Origin: Microbacterium galbinum
GTDB taxonomy: Bacteria > Actinomycetota > Actinomycetes > Actinomycetales > Microbacteriaceae
NCBI RefSeq assembly: GCF_023091225.1
Contig: NZ_JAHWXM010000001.1
Span: 124,001-188,000 of the forward strand
Length of the DNA: 64,000 nt
Direction of reading: 5' to 3'
Part shown: positions 38,496-46,895 of the stretch, in pieces
Numbering within the stretch: position 1 is the stretch's first letter
How the letters are laid out: the number at the start of each line of letters is the position of its first letter
Notes under the pieces: generated by a model
What the model was told of the DNA's origin: nothing
Databases searched by the model: none
What the model saw: only the letters and a program-made list of their open reading frames with translations
Program-made: the position numbers and the translations under genes

Positions 38496-39655
38496 ACCTG
38501 CAGGACCTGGTCGACGAGCTCGCCGAGACACTCGACCGCTCGATCGTCATCAACGACCCCGCATTCCGCCCCATCGTCGCCAGCGCGCAGGGCGACGAGA
38601 TCGACGAGCTCCGTGCACGTGCACTCCTGCGTCGGGTCACTCCACCGCGGGAACGGGCGTACGTCGAGAGCCTGCGCCTGACGCAGTCCCGGAGGCCGCG
38701 GACCGTGGACCTCGCGGAGTTCGGCGCCCATGAGCGCCTCGCGGTTCCGATCTGGTCGGACGACACCCTCCTGGGAATCCTGTGGCTCATCACCGGCGGA
38801 CTGCCTCCGCTGCGCGAGGAGCAGTTCCGCGCCCTGGACGTGGCCGTCGACGTCGTACGCACCGTCCTCGCCGCCCAGACCGAGAACACCGCGCTCACGG
38901 CCCGAGACGGAGTGATGCGCTCGCTGCTGGCCGCCGACCCCATCGCCCGTCGCGATGCTCTGAGCATGGCGGTGCGCGCGCACGGCGTCACCCGCGACGC
39001 CGACACCCTCGTGCGGGCCGTCGCGATCGGCCACGACACGGGCGTCGTCCAGCGGGCCGCACTCGGCCGCGCCGTCGAGAGCGCCACTCGGTCCGCGCTC
39101 GTGCTGATCGGCGAGATCGGCGCGGCGCTGCTGTTCCTCGGCCGCCGCGGCGAGACCGAGCGCCTCGACGCCGCCGTCATCGCCGAGGCAGAGCGCGCGG
39201 GAGTGCTCCTGCGCGCCATCGGCGCGGCCGGGCTCTCCGACGCCGACAACGACCTGCATCCCGTCGCCGAGCGGGCCATCGCCACCGCCACCGTCGCAGA
39301 GCTCCTCCCGGAACTCGGCAGAAGCCTGCACGCCGATGACGTCGGTCCCTGGCTGCTGATCTCCGACGTCCTCACCGACCCCCGACGACTCTCCTGGTAC
39401 TCGCCCGCCGCTTTCGCCCTCGTGCACGACGCCGACCCGCTGCGCCGGCAGACCGTCGAGGCGCTCCTCGACAACGCCGGGCACGTGCGACAGGTGTGCG
39501 AGGTGCTCCACATCCACCGCACGACGCTGTACTACCGGCTCGAGAACATGCCCCAGGTGGTGCGCGACGCCCTCGACGACGGCATGCAGCGCAGCGCCCT
39601 GCACCTCGGGCTCAAGCTCGCCGCCTACTGGGAGAATGCGGGTCACATCCGATGA
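38492..39655 (+). CDS. PucR-family transcriptional regulator
   Basis: A 387-residue regulator with an N-terminal sensor region (ETLDRSIVINDPAFRPIVASAQ, then a GAF-like middle part) and the PucR C-terminal helix-turn-helix (LLDNAGHVRQVCEVLHIHRTTLYYRLENM, of which VCEVLHIHRTTLYYRL is typical). The frame stays open upstream to an ATG overlapping the MmyB-type stop at 38327, but that extra 55 residues are low-complexity; ATG 38492 is chosen. The stop overlaps the hydrolase gene by ATGA, so regulator and hydrolase are co-translated. Confidence 0.8.
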   Translation: MNLQDLVDELAETLDRSIVINDPAFRPIVASAQGDEIDELRARALLRRVTPPRERAYVESLRLTQSRRPRTVDLAEFGAHERLAVPIWSDDTLLGILWLITGGLPPLREEQFRALDVAVDVVRTVLAAQTENTALTARDGVMRSLLAADPIARRDALSMAVRAHGVTRDADTLVRAVAIGHDTGVVQRAALGRAVESATRSALVLIGEIGAALLFLGRRGETERLDAAVIAEAERAGVLLRAIGAAGLSDADNDLHPVAERAIATATVAELLPELGRSLHADDVGPWLLISDVLTDPRRLSWYSPAAFALVHDADPLRRQTVEALLDNAGHVRQVCEVLHIHRTTLYYRLENMPQVVRDALDDGMQRSALHLGLKLAAYWENAGHIR

Positions 39656-40530
39656 GCGCTCACCGCATCGAGGTGACCACGAGCGACGGTGTCGTGCTCC
39701 GTGCCCACGACACCGGAGGTGACGGCGTCCCCCTGCTGCTCCTGCACGGCTGGTCGCAATCGCAGGAGATGTTCCGCCACCAGCTCACCGGCTTCGGCGC
39801 TCGCCGCGTGATCAGCTTCGACATGCGCGGGCACGGAGGCTCGGAGGCGCCGACCCACGGCTACCGCATCGCCCGCTTCGCCGCCGACCTGCGCGATGTG
39901 CTGGAGGCGCTCGCCGTGGATCGCGTCGATCTGCTCGGGTGGTCGATGGGTGCATCCGTCGCCTGGTCGTACCTCGAACTCTTCGGTGACGCGCGCGTGC
40001 GCTCCCTCGTCGTCGTCGACCAGCCCGCCGCGGTCATCGCGCAGTCCTGGATGAGCGAGGAGGAGCGCGTGCGGGCGGGGAGCATCCTGCCCGTCGACGG
40101 CCTCGTGGCCCTGGCCGATGCCGTTGCCGGTCCGGAGGGCGAGAGCGCGGTGCGGGCGTTCGTGCGCGGAATGTTCTCCGGCCCGGTGGACGAGGAGCTC
40201 TGGTCCTTCGTCATGAGCGAGGTCGCCCGCACGCCGCCGCATGCCGCGGTGCCCCTGCTCATCGATCACGGCACCCAGGATTGGCGTGACGTGGTGCGCG
40301 GAATCCGCGTCCCCACCCTCGTGATCGGATGCGACGGCAGCCATGTGCCCCCGGAGTCGCAGCGGTGGCTGGCGGAACGCATCCCCGGCGCTCGCGTGCA
40401 CGTCTTCCCGCGCGACATCGCCTCCTCGCACTTCCCGTTCCTCGAGAACCCCGAGGCGTTCAACGCGGTCGTCGGTGCGTTCCTCCGCGAGGTCGAGCAC
40501 GGCGCACTCGACAGTCGTCCAATGCACTGA
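39652..40530 (+). CDS. Alpha/beta hydrolase (haloperoxidase/esterase-like)
   Basis: A 292-residue hydrolase with the oxyanion segment LLLLHGWSQSQEMF, nucleophile elbow GWSMG, an acid in VIGCDGSHVPP and the catalytic histidine in SSHFPFLENP. The family includes cofactor-free haloperoxidases and esterases; sequence does not reveal the substrate. It is joined to the PucR gene by ATGA and is probably its target as well as its partner. Confidence 0.85.
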   Translation: MSAHRIEVTTSDGVVLRAHDTGGDGVPLLLLHGWSQSQEMFRHQLTGFGARRVISFDMRGHGGSEAPTHGYRIARFAADLRDVLEALAVDRVDLLGWSMGASVAWSYLELFGDARVRSLVVVDQPAAVIAQSWMSEEERVRAGSILPVDGLVALADAVAGPEGESAVRAFVRGMFSGPVDEELWSFVMSEVARTPPHAAVPLLIDHGTQDWRDVVRGIRVPTLVIGCDGSHVPPESQRWLAERIPGARVHVFPRDIASSHFPFLENPEAFNAVVGAFLREVEHGALDSRPMH

Positions 40531-40567
40531 CGACAAGCGGTCGGAAAGGGCCGAGCCTCCTCTGCCG

Positions 40568-40573
40568 TAGCGT
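40568..40573 (+). promoter_or_regulatory. -10 box (TAGCGT) of second alpha/beta hydrolase
   Basis: TAGCGT within GCCGTAGCGTCGG, 41 bases before ATG 40614, matching the elements at 37443 and 38385. Confidence 0.45.
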
Positions 40574-40613
40574 CGGGGAAGAGAGCCGGAGATCCGGCGC
40601 AAGGGAGTGTGAG

Positions 40614-41330
40614 ATGGCCATCAAGCCCACGGTCGTGCTGGTGCACGGAGCGTTCTCGGACGGGGCGAGCTGGTCGCCGGTCGCGATGCGGCTCCTCGGC
40701 GAGGGCCTCGAGGTACGGGTGCCGGCGATCTCGAATCGGAGCCTCGCCGCGGATGCCGCGTACGTGCGCTCCTTCGTCGAACGGATCGATGGCCCGGTGC
40801 TGCTCGTCGGGCACTCGTACGGTGCCACGGTCGCGGGTGTCGCCGGCGATGCGGCGAACGTCCGCGGCCTCGTCTTCATCGAGGGGTACGTGCTCGAGGT
40901 GGGGGAGAGCGCGCAGGACGTGCACCGCCGCTTCCCGGACCCGGAGGCGATGCCGTACTTCGACGAGGCGGCCTATCCCGTGCCCGGAGAAGCCGATGCC
41001 GCGGAGATCTCGGTGAGGATCGAGGAGTTCCCCTTCCTCACGGCCCTCGGCATCCCCGCAGACGAGGCCGCCGTGCTCGCCGTCACCCAGCGCCCGCTCG
41101 ACGCGGAGGTGCTGGCGGAACCCGCGACGGTCGCCGCCTGGCGCGACCGACCGTCGTGGGGCGTCGTGGCGACCGCCGACCGCCTCATCAACCCCGAGGC
41201 GGTGCGCTTCGGACTCGACCGGGCGGGCGTGCGCGAGCTCGTGGAACTGCCCGGTCCGCATCTCGTGCTGCACACCCACCCCGGCGATGTCGCCCGGCTG
41301 ATCGTCGACGCCGCCGACGCCGTGCGCTGA
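40614..41330 (+). CDS. Alpha/beta hydrolase (EstC-like)
   Basis: A 238-residue hydrolase of the short esterase type: VVLVHGAFSDGASW near the N-terminus, nucleophile GHSYG, and the final histidine in GPHLVLHTHP. AAGGGAG stands before ATG 40614. It is followed after four bases by an MFS exporter gene, so the pair probably forms an operon for modifying and exporting or importing one compound; the compound is unknown. Confidence 0.85.
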   Translation: MAIKPTVVLVHGAFSDGASWSPVAMRLLGEGLEVRVPAISNRSLAADAAYVRSFVERIDGPVLLVGHSYGATVAGVAGDAANVRGLVFIEGYVLEVGESAQDVHRRFPDPEAMPYFDEAAYPVPGEADAAEISVRIEEFPFLTALGIPADEAAVLAVTQRPLDAEVLAEPATVAAWRDRPSWGVVATADRLINPEAVRFGLDRAGVRELVELPGPHLVLHTHPGDVARLIVDAADAVR

Positions 41331-41334
41331 CAGA

Positions 41335-42537
41335 ATGAGCGCTGTGACCGATATCGAAGCTCCTGCCGGCCGAGCGACCGGGTTCTGGGTCGTCGCCGTC
41401 GCCTTCCTGCTGGTGATGGCGTACTCGACCGTGCCGACGCCGCTGTATCCGCTGTACCAGCAGCTCGATGGATTCCCCGTGTCGGTGGTCACGGTGGTCT
41501 TCGCCGCCTACGCGGTCGGAGTGGTCGCGAGCCTGTTCCTGCTCGGTCACGTGAGCGACTGGATGGGGCGCCGGCGGATGCTGGTGATCGCCATCCTCGT
41601 CTCGGCGCTCTCCGCCGTGCTCTTCATGGTCTTCACCGACGTCGCCGGTCTCCTCGTCGCGCGCGTGGTGAACGGCGTGAGCATCGGCATCCTCACGGCG
41701 ACCGCCACCGCGCACCTCGGCGAGCTGCGCGCTCGAGCCCGACCCGACGAGAACGCGATCGTCGCGGCGTCGGTGGCCGGCGGGGCCAACCTCGGGGGAC
41801 TCGCGCTCGGGCCGCTCATCGGAGGGGTGTTCGCGGACTACCTCCCCGATCCGCTGCATCTGCCGCACACCGTGTTCGCGATCGTGCTGATCTGTCTGGC
41901 CATCGCCGTGGCGCTCGTGCCCGAGACTGTCGCGCCGCAGCACCGGCAGTACCGGCCGCAGCGGATCGCGGTTCCCGCGTCGTCGCGCGGAGCATTCGTG
42001 GCGGCGGGGTTCGCGGCCTTCGCCGGGTTCGCCCTCTTCGGCCTGTTCACCTCGCTCGCCCCGACACTGCTCGTCGGCACCTTCGGCGAGACCCGTCACC
42101 TCGTCGCCGGTGTCACGGTCTTCCTCGTCTTCGGCTCCGCGGCCGCCGCCCAGGTGCTCCTCGCCCGGGTGTCACGGCGCTCGCAACTGCTCTTCGCCGC
42201 ACTCGCCTGCGGGATCGGTCTCGCGGCGATCGCGCTCGGCGCCGTGCTGCCGTCGTTCGTCCTGTTCCTGGTTGGTGGCGTGGTCGCCGGTGCGGGCGTG
42301 GGAGCGCTGTTCAAGTGCGCCCTGGCCACGGCATCCGAGATCGCCGAGCCGGGTCGTCGGGGCGAGACGCTCGCCGCGATCTTCCTGGTCGCCTACTGCG
42401 GTCTCGCCGTCCCGGTGCTGGCGATCGGTGCTGCCCTCACGGTGGTGCCGCAACTCGTCGTGCTGCTGGTCTTCGTCGTGCTCGTGGCGGTCGTCACGGT
42501 GGTGGCGGCGCTGCGGATGCGACGCATCGCGCGCTGA
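41335..42537 (+). CDS. MFS transporter
   Basis: A 400-residue, 12-helix transporter of the drug/sugar major facilitator type, with the helix 2-3 loop GHVSDWMGRRRML and a helix-4 region ISIGILTATATAHL-like (VSIGILTATATAHLGELR). The N-terminus is short and soluble, the C-terminus ends in basic residues. Its position right behind an esterase and after two regulators suggests efflux of a substrate or product of the hydrolases. Confidence 0.85.
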   Translation: MSAVTDIEAPAGRATGFWVVAVAFLLVMAYSTVPTPLYPLYQQLDGFPVSVVTVVFAAYAVGVVASLFLLGHVSDWMGRRRMLVIAILVSALSAVLFMVFTDVAGLLVARVVNGVSIGILTATATAHLGELRARARPDENAIVAASVAGGANLGGLALGPLIGGVFADYLPDPLHLPHTVFAIVLICLAIAVALVPETVAPQHRQYRPQRIAVPASSRGAFVAAGFAAFAGFALFGLFTSLAPTLLVGTFGETRHLVAGVTVFLVFGSAAAAQVLLARVSRRSQLLFAALACGIGLAAIALGAVLPSFVLFLVGGVVAGAGVGALFKCALATASEIAEPGRRGETLAAIFLVAYCGLAVPVLAIGAALTVVPQLVVLLVFVVLVAVVTVVAALRMRRIAR

Positions 42538-42567
42538 GCGCACTGCGCGGTGTGCGCAATGCGACGC

Positions 42568-43098
42568 TCAGGACGCGCGCTGCACCGCCGCGCGTAGGGC
42601 GTCCGGCAGCTCGGCCGTGCCGCCGTCGAGCCGCTCCCCGTTCAGGAAGAACGTGGGCGTGCCGTTCACGCCGCTGCGGATGCCGCTCTCCTCGTCCGCG
42701 CGGATGCGCGCCAGGTACCGCTGCTCCTGTACCGCCGCGCGCAGATCGGCGACGGGGAGGGCGAGCTTCGCGCAGATCTCGGCGTAGAGCGGCGATCCGA
42801 GTCGGGACTGGTTCTCGTACAGCAGGTCGTGCACCTCCCAGAAAGCGCCGTGCGATGCGGCGAACTCCGCCACGAATGCCGCATCGACCGCTTCGGGATG
42901 CATCTCGGCGAGCGGGAAGTTGCGGAACACGAAGCGCACGCGGTCGCCCAGTTCGGCGAGGAGATTCTTCACGACCGGGTACGCCTCGCCGCAGTAGGGG
43001 CACTGGTAGTCGCCGTATTCGACGAGCACGACGGGGGCGTCGTCCGGTCCGGTGCTGTGGTCGTCGGTCGAGACGGGAATGCGGAGCGAGGACATCAT
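42568..43098 (-). CDS. DsbA-family thioredoxin-fold protein
   Basis: A 176-residue protein with the DsbA/FrnE-like pattern: active-site C33-P-Y-C36 in YGDYQCPYCGEAY, the helical insert, and the cis-proline region GVNGTPTFFLNG. No signal peptide, so it works in the cytoplasm. Its start overlaps the peroxiredoxin stop (ATGA on the minus strand), pointing to a direct partnership, possibly as reductant of the one-cysteine peroxiredoxin. Confidence 0.88.
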   Translation of the reverse strand: MMSSLRIPVSTDDHSTGPDDAPVVLVEYGDYQCPYCGEAYPVVKNLLAELGDRVRFVFRNFPLAEMHPEAVDAAFVAEFAASHGAFWEVHDLLYENQSRLGSPLYAEICAKLALPVADLRAAVQEQRYLARIRADEESGIRSGVNGTPTFFLNGERLDGGTAELPDALRAAVQRAS

Positions 43099-43604
43099 CC
43101 TCTCCTTCCATCCGGGGTGAGAGCGTCGAGCGCGTCCAGCACGCCGTCGACGCCGGGGTTGAGGGCGACGGGGGAGAGATAGCTCCAGGCGATCACGCCC
43201 GCCGCGTCGATCACGAAGAGGGCCCGACGGCTCTCACCGGTGCCGTCGTCGTAGGCGCCGTAGAGGCGGGAGACCGCGCCCTTCGGTTCGAAGTCGCTGA
43301 GGAGCGGGAAGTGCAGCCCGTGCGCGGAGGAGAACGCCTCGTGCGACCACACGTTGTCGACCGACACGGCGACGACCTGCGCGCGGCCCTCGTGGAGCAT
43401 CGGCAGCGCGGCGTTGATGACGGAGAGTTCATCCCCGCACACCGGACTCCAGTCGGCGGGGTAGAAGGCGAGGACCACCGGCGCGCCGCGGAGTTCACCG
43501 AGTCGCAGCGACTGATCGGCGGTGACGCGCAGCGTGAAGTCGGGTGCCGTGGTCCCGGCGGTGAGGATCCGTTCGCGGCCCTCGGTCTCAGGGGTGTCTG
43601 TCAT
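43095..43604 (-). CDS. Peroxiredoxin (AhpC/TSA family, single cysteine)
   Basis: A 169-residue peroxidase with the peroxidatic cysteine C56 in PADWSPVCGDE, where Ser replaces the usual Thr of PxxxTxxC. It is the only cysteine in the protein, so the resolving thiol must come from another molecule; the coupled DsbA-like protein is a candidate. Family relatives reduce H2O2 and organic peroxides. A GGAGG-rich leader precedes the start at 43604. Confidence 0.9.
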   Translation of the reverse strand: MTDTPETEGRERILTAGTTAPDFTLRVTADQSLRLGELRGAPVVLAFYPADWSPVCGDELSVINAALPMLHEGRAQVVAVSVDNVWSHEAFSSAHGLHFPLLSDFEPKGAVSRLYGAYDDGTGESRRALFVIDAAGVIAWSYLSPVALNPGVDGVLDALDALTPDGRRG

Positions 43605-43684
43605 GGCTCCACTCTCCCTTCCTCCGGTGGCCGCCGGTTAGGGCGTGCGTCCGGACTCGACCAGACAGGTGTCGAGGAGGGATG

Positions 43685-44413
43685 TCACGGGGTCGGCGCG
43701 TTCTGAGAGGGATCGACCGCACCGTGCGCGGAGCGGGCGACGATGAGGAGGATGCCGAGGACCGCTGCGGCACCGACGATCGACGCGCATGACCACGCCC
43801 GATCGAGGGCGAATCCGATGCCGCCGCCGGCAGCGAACGCCACGAGCACCGAGGTGTAGGCCGCCGCCGGACGCAGGTGGGGCTCGCCGTCGGAGGCGAT
43901 CGTCCTCCCCGCGGCTCGAGCGAGAAGGCTCGCGGCCATCTGAACCACCGAGGTGACGGCGATGTTGCCGTAGAGCATGCCGGTCTCGCGGTGGAAGGCA
44001 TTGCCCTGCACGCCGGCGACGAAGCTGATCGCGCCGGCGATCCACTCCGGCCCCACCGCCCCCGTGCCGCTCGCGAGGGCGAGCGCGGCGAGCGCGATCA
44101 CCTCGCACAGCAGCACCTCGACCGAGTACCCGCGCCCGGTTCGCGCTCGCCACAGCACGACGAGCGTGCAGAGGAACGAGCCGAGGGCGAACGACAGGAC
44201 GGATGCCGCAGCCGCGAGCACCCTCGACGGGTCTCCCTCGGCCATGAAGTAGCCGATCGAGAGCAGATTGCCGGACTGCACGGTCGCGAAGGTGCCGATC
44301 TGCCCGAACGTCCAGGCATTGAGCAGGCCCGAGACCAGGGCGAGCGCGGCAGCGGCGGGCGCGCTCTCGAGCAGGGGATAGGGGCGGGGCGTGCGAACGG
44401 TCGATGACGACAT
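43685..44413 (-). CDS. DUF1275 (YoaK-type) membrane protein
   Basis: A 242-residue protein with six to seven predicted helices and the family pattern NAWTFGQIGTFATVQSGN and GVQGNAFHRETGMLYGNIAVTS. Function of the family is unknown; some members are near stress or metabolite genes. ATG 44413 follows GGAGG. It is divergent from the bicupin gene across a 150-base region. Confidence 0.85.
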   Translation of the reverse strand: MSSSTVRTPRPYPLLESAPAAAALALVSGLLNAWTFGQIGTFATVQSGNLLSIGYFMAEGDPSRVLAAAASVLSFALGSFLCTLVVLWRARTGRGYSVEVLLCEVIALAALALASGTGAVGPEWIAGAISFVAGVQGNAFHRETGMLYGNIAVTSVVQMAASLLARAAGRTIASDGEPHLRPAAAYTSVLVAFAAGGGIGFALDRAWSCASIVGAAAVLGILLIVARSAHGAVDPSQNAPTP

Positions 44414-44567
44414 GAAGACCTCCAGGGATGCCCCCATGCAAGCGCCGTGCGGGATCGACCCCGTCCGACGAGAGTCGAGAACCGATTCGTCACGGGGGTG
44501 TGTACCGGCGAGGGACCAAGGAGCAGACTCCTCGGTATCGTCCGGAACCATCACGAAGGAGCACCGC

Positions 44568-45779
44568 ATGGACACGTCCGAGAACGCCGAGCTGGGGCAC
44601 GAGGTCCCGTCACTCGGGAACCCCGACCTGCCGCAGGAGGGCGAGGTGAACATCGCCGACCGTCCGCAGAGCAACACCATGGGCGGGCCGCAGAACGAGG
44701 TCATCGAGTCGCAGTTCCCCAATCAGATGCACGCTCCGGCGACCGACATCAGCACGCAGCCGTTCTTCTGGTCGTCGTTCAACATCTCCCCGCGGCGCGT
44801 GCAGCGCGGCGGGTGGGCGCGGGAGCTCACGAAGCAGGACTTCCACATCTCCGACGAGATCGCCGGGGTGAACATGTACCTGGAGCCCGGCGGCATCCGC
44901 GAGCTGCACTGGCACCAGACCGCGGAATGGGCCGTGATGACCCGGGGCAAGGCGCGCGTCACGACGCTGAGCCGTTCGGGTCTTCCCGCCGTCGAGGACG
45001 TGGAGGAGGGCGACCTATGGTTCTTCCCGGCCGGCACCCCGCACTCCCTGCAGGGACTGGGTCCGGACGGCGCGGAGTTCGTGCTCGCGTTCGACGACGG
45101 CGACCAGTCCGAATCGAACACGCTGCTGCTCACCGACTGGTTCGCGCACACGCCTCCCGAGGTGCTCGCCAAGAACTTCGGCGTGGCGCAGGAGGTGTTC
45201 TCCGACATCCCGCTGCACAACCTCTGGATCTTCCCCGGTGACGAGCCGCCGGCCCTCGAGGTCGATCAGGCCGCCGCGGGCGTCGAGTGGGGCATGGAGC
45301 CGGTGATCTTCCGCCTCTCGCGGTCGAAGCCGTTCTACGAGAACTCGGGCGGGTCGATCCAGATCGCGGACTCCACCAACTACAAGTACTCGTCCACCGT
45401 CGCCGCGGCGCTCGTGACGGTCGAGCCCGGTTCGATGCGTGAACTGCACTGGCACCCGAACGCCGATGAATGGCAGTACTACCTGCGCGGCTCCGCCCGT
45501 ATGACCGTGTTCAACACGGGGCCGCACGCCAACACGACCGACTTCCGCGCGGGCGATGTGGGCGTCGTGCGCAAGAACTTCGGTCACTACATCGAGAACA
45601 CCGGTGATGACGTGCTGCAGTTCCTCGAGGTGTTCCGCACCGACAAGTACGAGGAGATCTCGCTCACGAACTGGCTCTCGCACGTTCCGCCGCAGCTCGT
45701 GTCTGCGCATCTCAACATCGACCCGGCGATCCTCACGACGTTCCCGCGCGGGGCGCAGGGGATCACCCCGCTGCGCTGA
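44568..45779 (+). CDS. Bicupin, oxalate decarboxylase family
   Basis: A 403-residue protein with two cupin domains. Domain 1 has the metal ligands H114, H116, E120 and H159 (ELHWHQTAEW, GTPHSLQG); domain 2 has H294, H296, E301 and H340 (ELHWHPNADEW, FGHYIEN). Between them SESN at 181-184 resembles the SENS lid that marks true oxalate decarboxylases, as opposed to oxidases. The enzyme would turn oxalate into formate and CO2 using manganese. No signal peptide is seen. A strong hairpin follows. Confidence 0.88.
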   Translation: MDTSENAELGHEVPSLGNPDLPQEGEVNIADRPQSNTMGGPQNEVIESQFPNQMHAPATDISTQPFFWSSFNISPRRVQRGGWARELTKQDFHISDEIAGVNMYLEPGGIRELHWHQTAEWAVMTRGKARVTTLSRSGLPAVEDVEEGDLWFFPAGTPHSLQGLGPDGAEFVLAFDDGDQSESNTLLLTDWFAHTPPEVLAKNFGVAQEVFSDIPLHNLWIFPGDEPPALEVDQAAAGVEWGMEPVIFRLSRSKPFYENSGGSIQIADSTNYKYSSTVAAALVTVEPGSMRELHWHPNADEWQYYLRGSARMTVFNTGPHANTTDFRAGDVGVVRKNFGHYIENTGDDVLQFLEVFRTDKYEEISLTNWLSHVPPQLVSAHLNIDPAILTTFPRGAQGITPLR

Positions 45780-45786
45780 GCACCGG

Positions 45787-45830
45787 ACGAAGGGGGCGGT
45801 GCGACCGAAAGGTCACACCGCCCCCTTCGT
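45787..45830. terminator. Bidirectional hairpin terminator between bicupin and FUSC genes
   Basis: A 15-bp perfect stem (45787-45801 with 45816-45830) and 14-base loop. It starts eight bases after the bicupin stop; the convergent FUSC gene ends inside the loop, so its last six codons form one arm of the hairpin. Confidence 0.85.
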
Positions 45831-46895
45831 GTGCGTCGGGGAGGCGGGAAGGCGCCGACCCGCGCGGCGGCTCAGGAGCACAGCACCGAGGACGAGCATG
45901 TAGACCACCGCTCCGATCGCCGTGTCGCCGACGCGCGCGAGCACCGATTCCAGCAGGCGGTCACGGTCTCCACCCGTGACGAGCAGGAGCGCCATGGGCG
46001 TCACCAGCATCAATGCGAAGAGCAGATTGCGTCGCACCAGCGCCACGAAGCCGAACACGAGCACGCCGACGATCGTGAGCAGCGCCAGTCGCTCCGGTGT
46101 CCAGAGGAGGAAGAGCAGCGCGAGTGCGCCGCCCAGGGCGGTTCCGAGCACGCGCTGCGCCATCCTGATCGTGCCGCGGTGCACGTCGGCATCCTTCTGG
46201 AGGATGCCGAGCACCGCGAGCAGCACCCAGGCCGCGTGGTGCAGACCGAGCGCGGCGCTGACGAGCAGGGCGAGCAGGATCCCGATCGTGAGCCGTGCGA
46301 GGATGCGCGCCGACTCCGGCGTGAAGGTGAACGTCCAGCCATGATCCGCCGGGGCGAGGGCATCGCGTCGCCGCACCGCGGGGACGAGCAGCGGAGCGAC
46401 GACCGCGGCATAGCCCGCGAGGATCCCGACGACGATCGTCGCCAGGACGACGCCGGGGTCCATCGCGGCCCCACCGGACGAGGCGGGCGCCGTGAGCTGC
46501 CCCATCGACCCCGTCGTCAGGACGGGGAAGATCGCTCCCGGCGGGCCGACATCGACGGCGAGGCTCAGGAAGGAGAACGCGATCGCGACAGCGCCGATCG
46601 CGAGCAGACTCGCGGTGAGGGAATCGCCGGTGAGGATTCCGAGCAGGGATCCCAGGACGAAGCCCGCCGCGATCACGGGGAGCTTGGCCGCGCGCTCGCG
46701 ACGGCTGCGTCCGGAGAGGTACATGACGACGAGAGCGCCGAACGAGGCGAGCAGACCGAGCGATGCGGCGCCGGCGGCGGTGAACACGACGGCGGGCAGG
46801 ACGACCGCGAGCATCGCCTGGGTCGCGGCGACCCAGGAACCGGGCGAGGGAGTGACGGCGGTGAGCTCGCGGAGCGTCCGGGAGGGCCCTCTCAT
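45813..46895 (-). CDS. FUSC-family membrane protein
   Basis: A 360-residue protein with about ten hydrophobic segments and the FUSC-type region HHAAWVLLAVLGILQKDADVHRGTIRMAQRVLGTALGGA (only LQKDADVHRGTIRMAQRVLG quoted as signature). Related proteins export aromatic acids or fusaric acid. Start overlaps the MFS stop by ATGA, so it is the last gene of the quinone oxidoreductase-MFS-FUSC operon. Its C-terminal codons lie in a terminator hairpin. Confidence 0.8.
   Translation of the reverse strand: MRGPSRTLRELTAVTPSPGSWVAATQAMLAVVLPAVVFTAAGAASLGLLASFGALVVMYLSGRSRRERAAKLPVIAAGFVLGSLLGILTGDSLTASLLAIGAVAIAFSFLSLAVDVGPPGAIFPVLTTGSMGQLTAPASSGGAAMDPGVVLATIVVGILAGYAAVVAPLLVPAVRRRDALAPADHGWTFTFTPESARILARLTIGILLALLVSAALGLHHAAWVLLAVLGILQKDADVHRGTIRMAQRVLGTALGGALALLFLLWTPERLALLTIVGVLVFGFVALVRRNLLFALMLVTPMALLLVTGGDRDRLLESVLARVGDTAIGAVVYMLVLGAVLLSRRAGRRLPASPTHTKGAV

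Noticed and set aside
42538..42567. Hairpin GCGCAC/GTGTGC between convergent MFS and DsbA-like genes
   Set aside because: Only about six pairs and in a 30-base gap; too weak to call a terminator.
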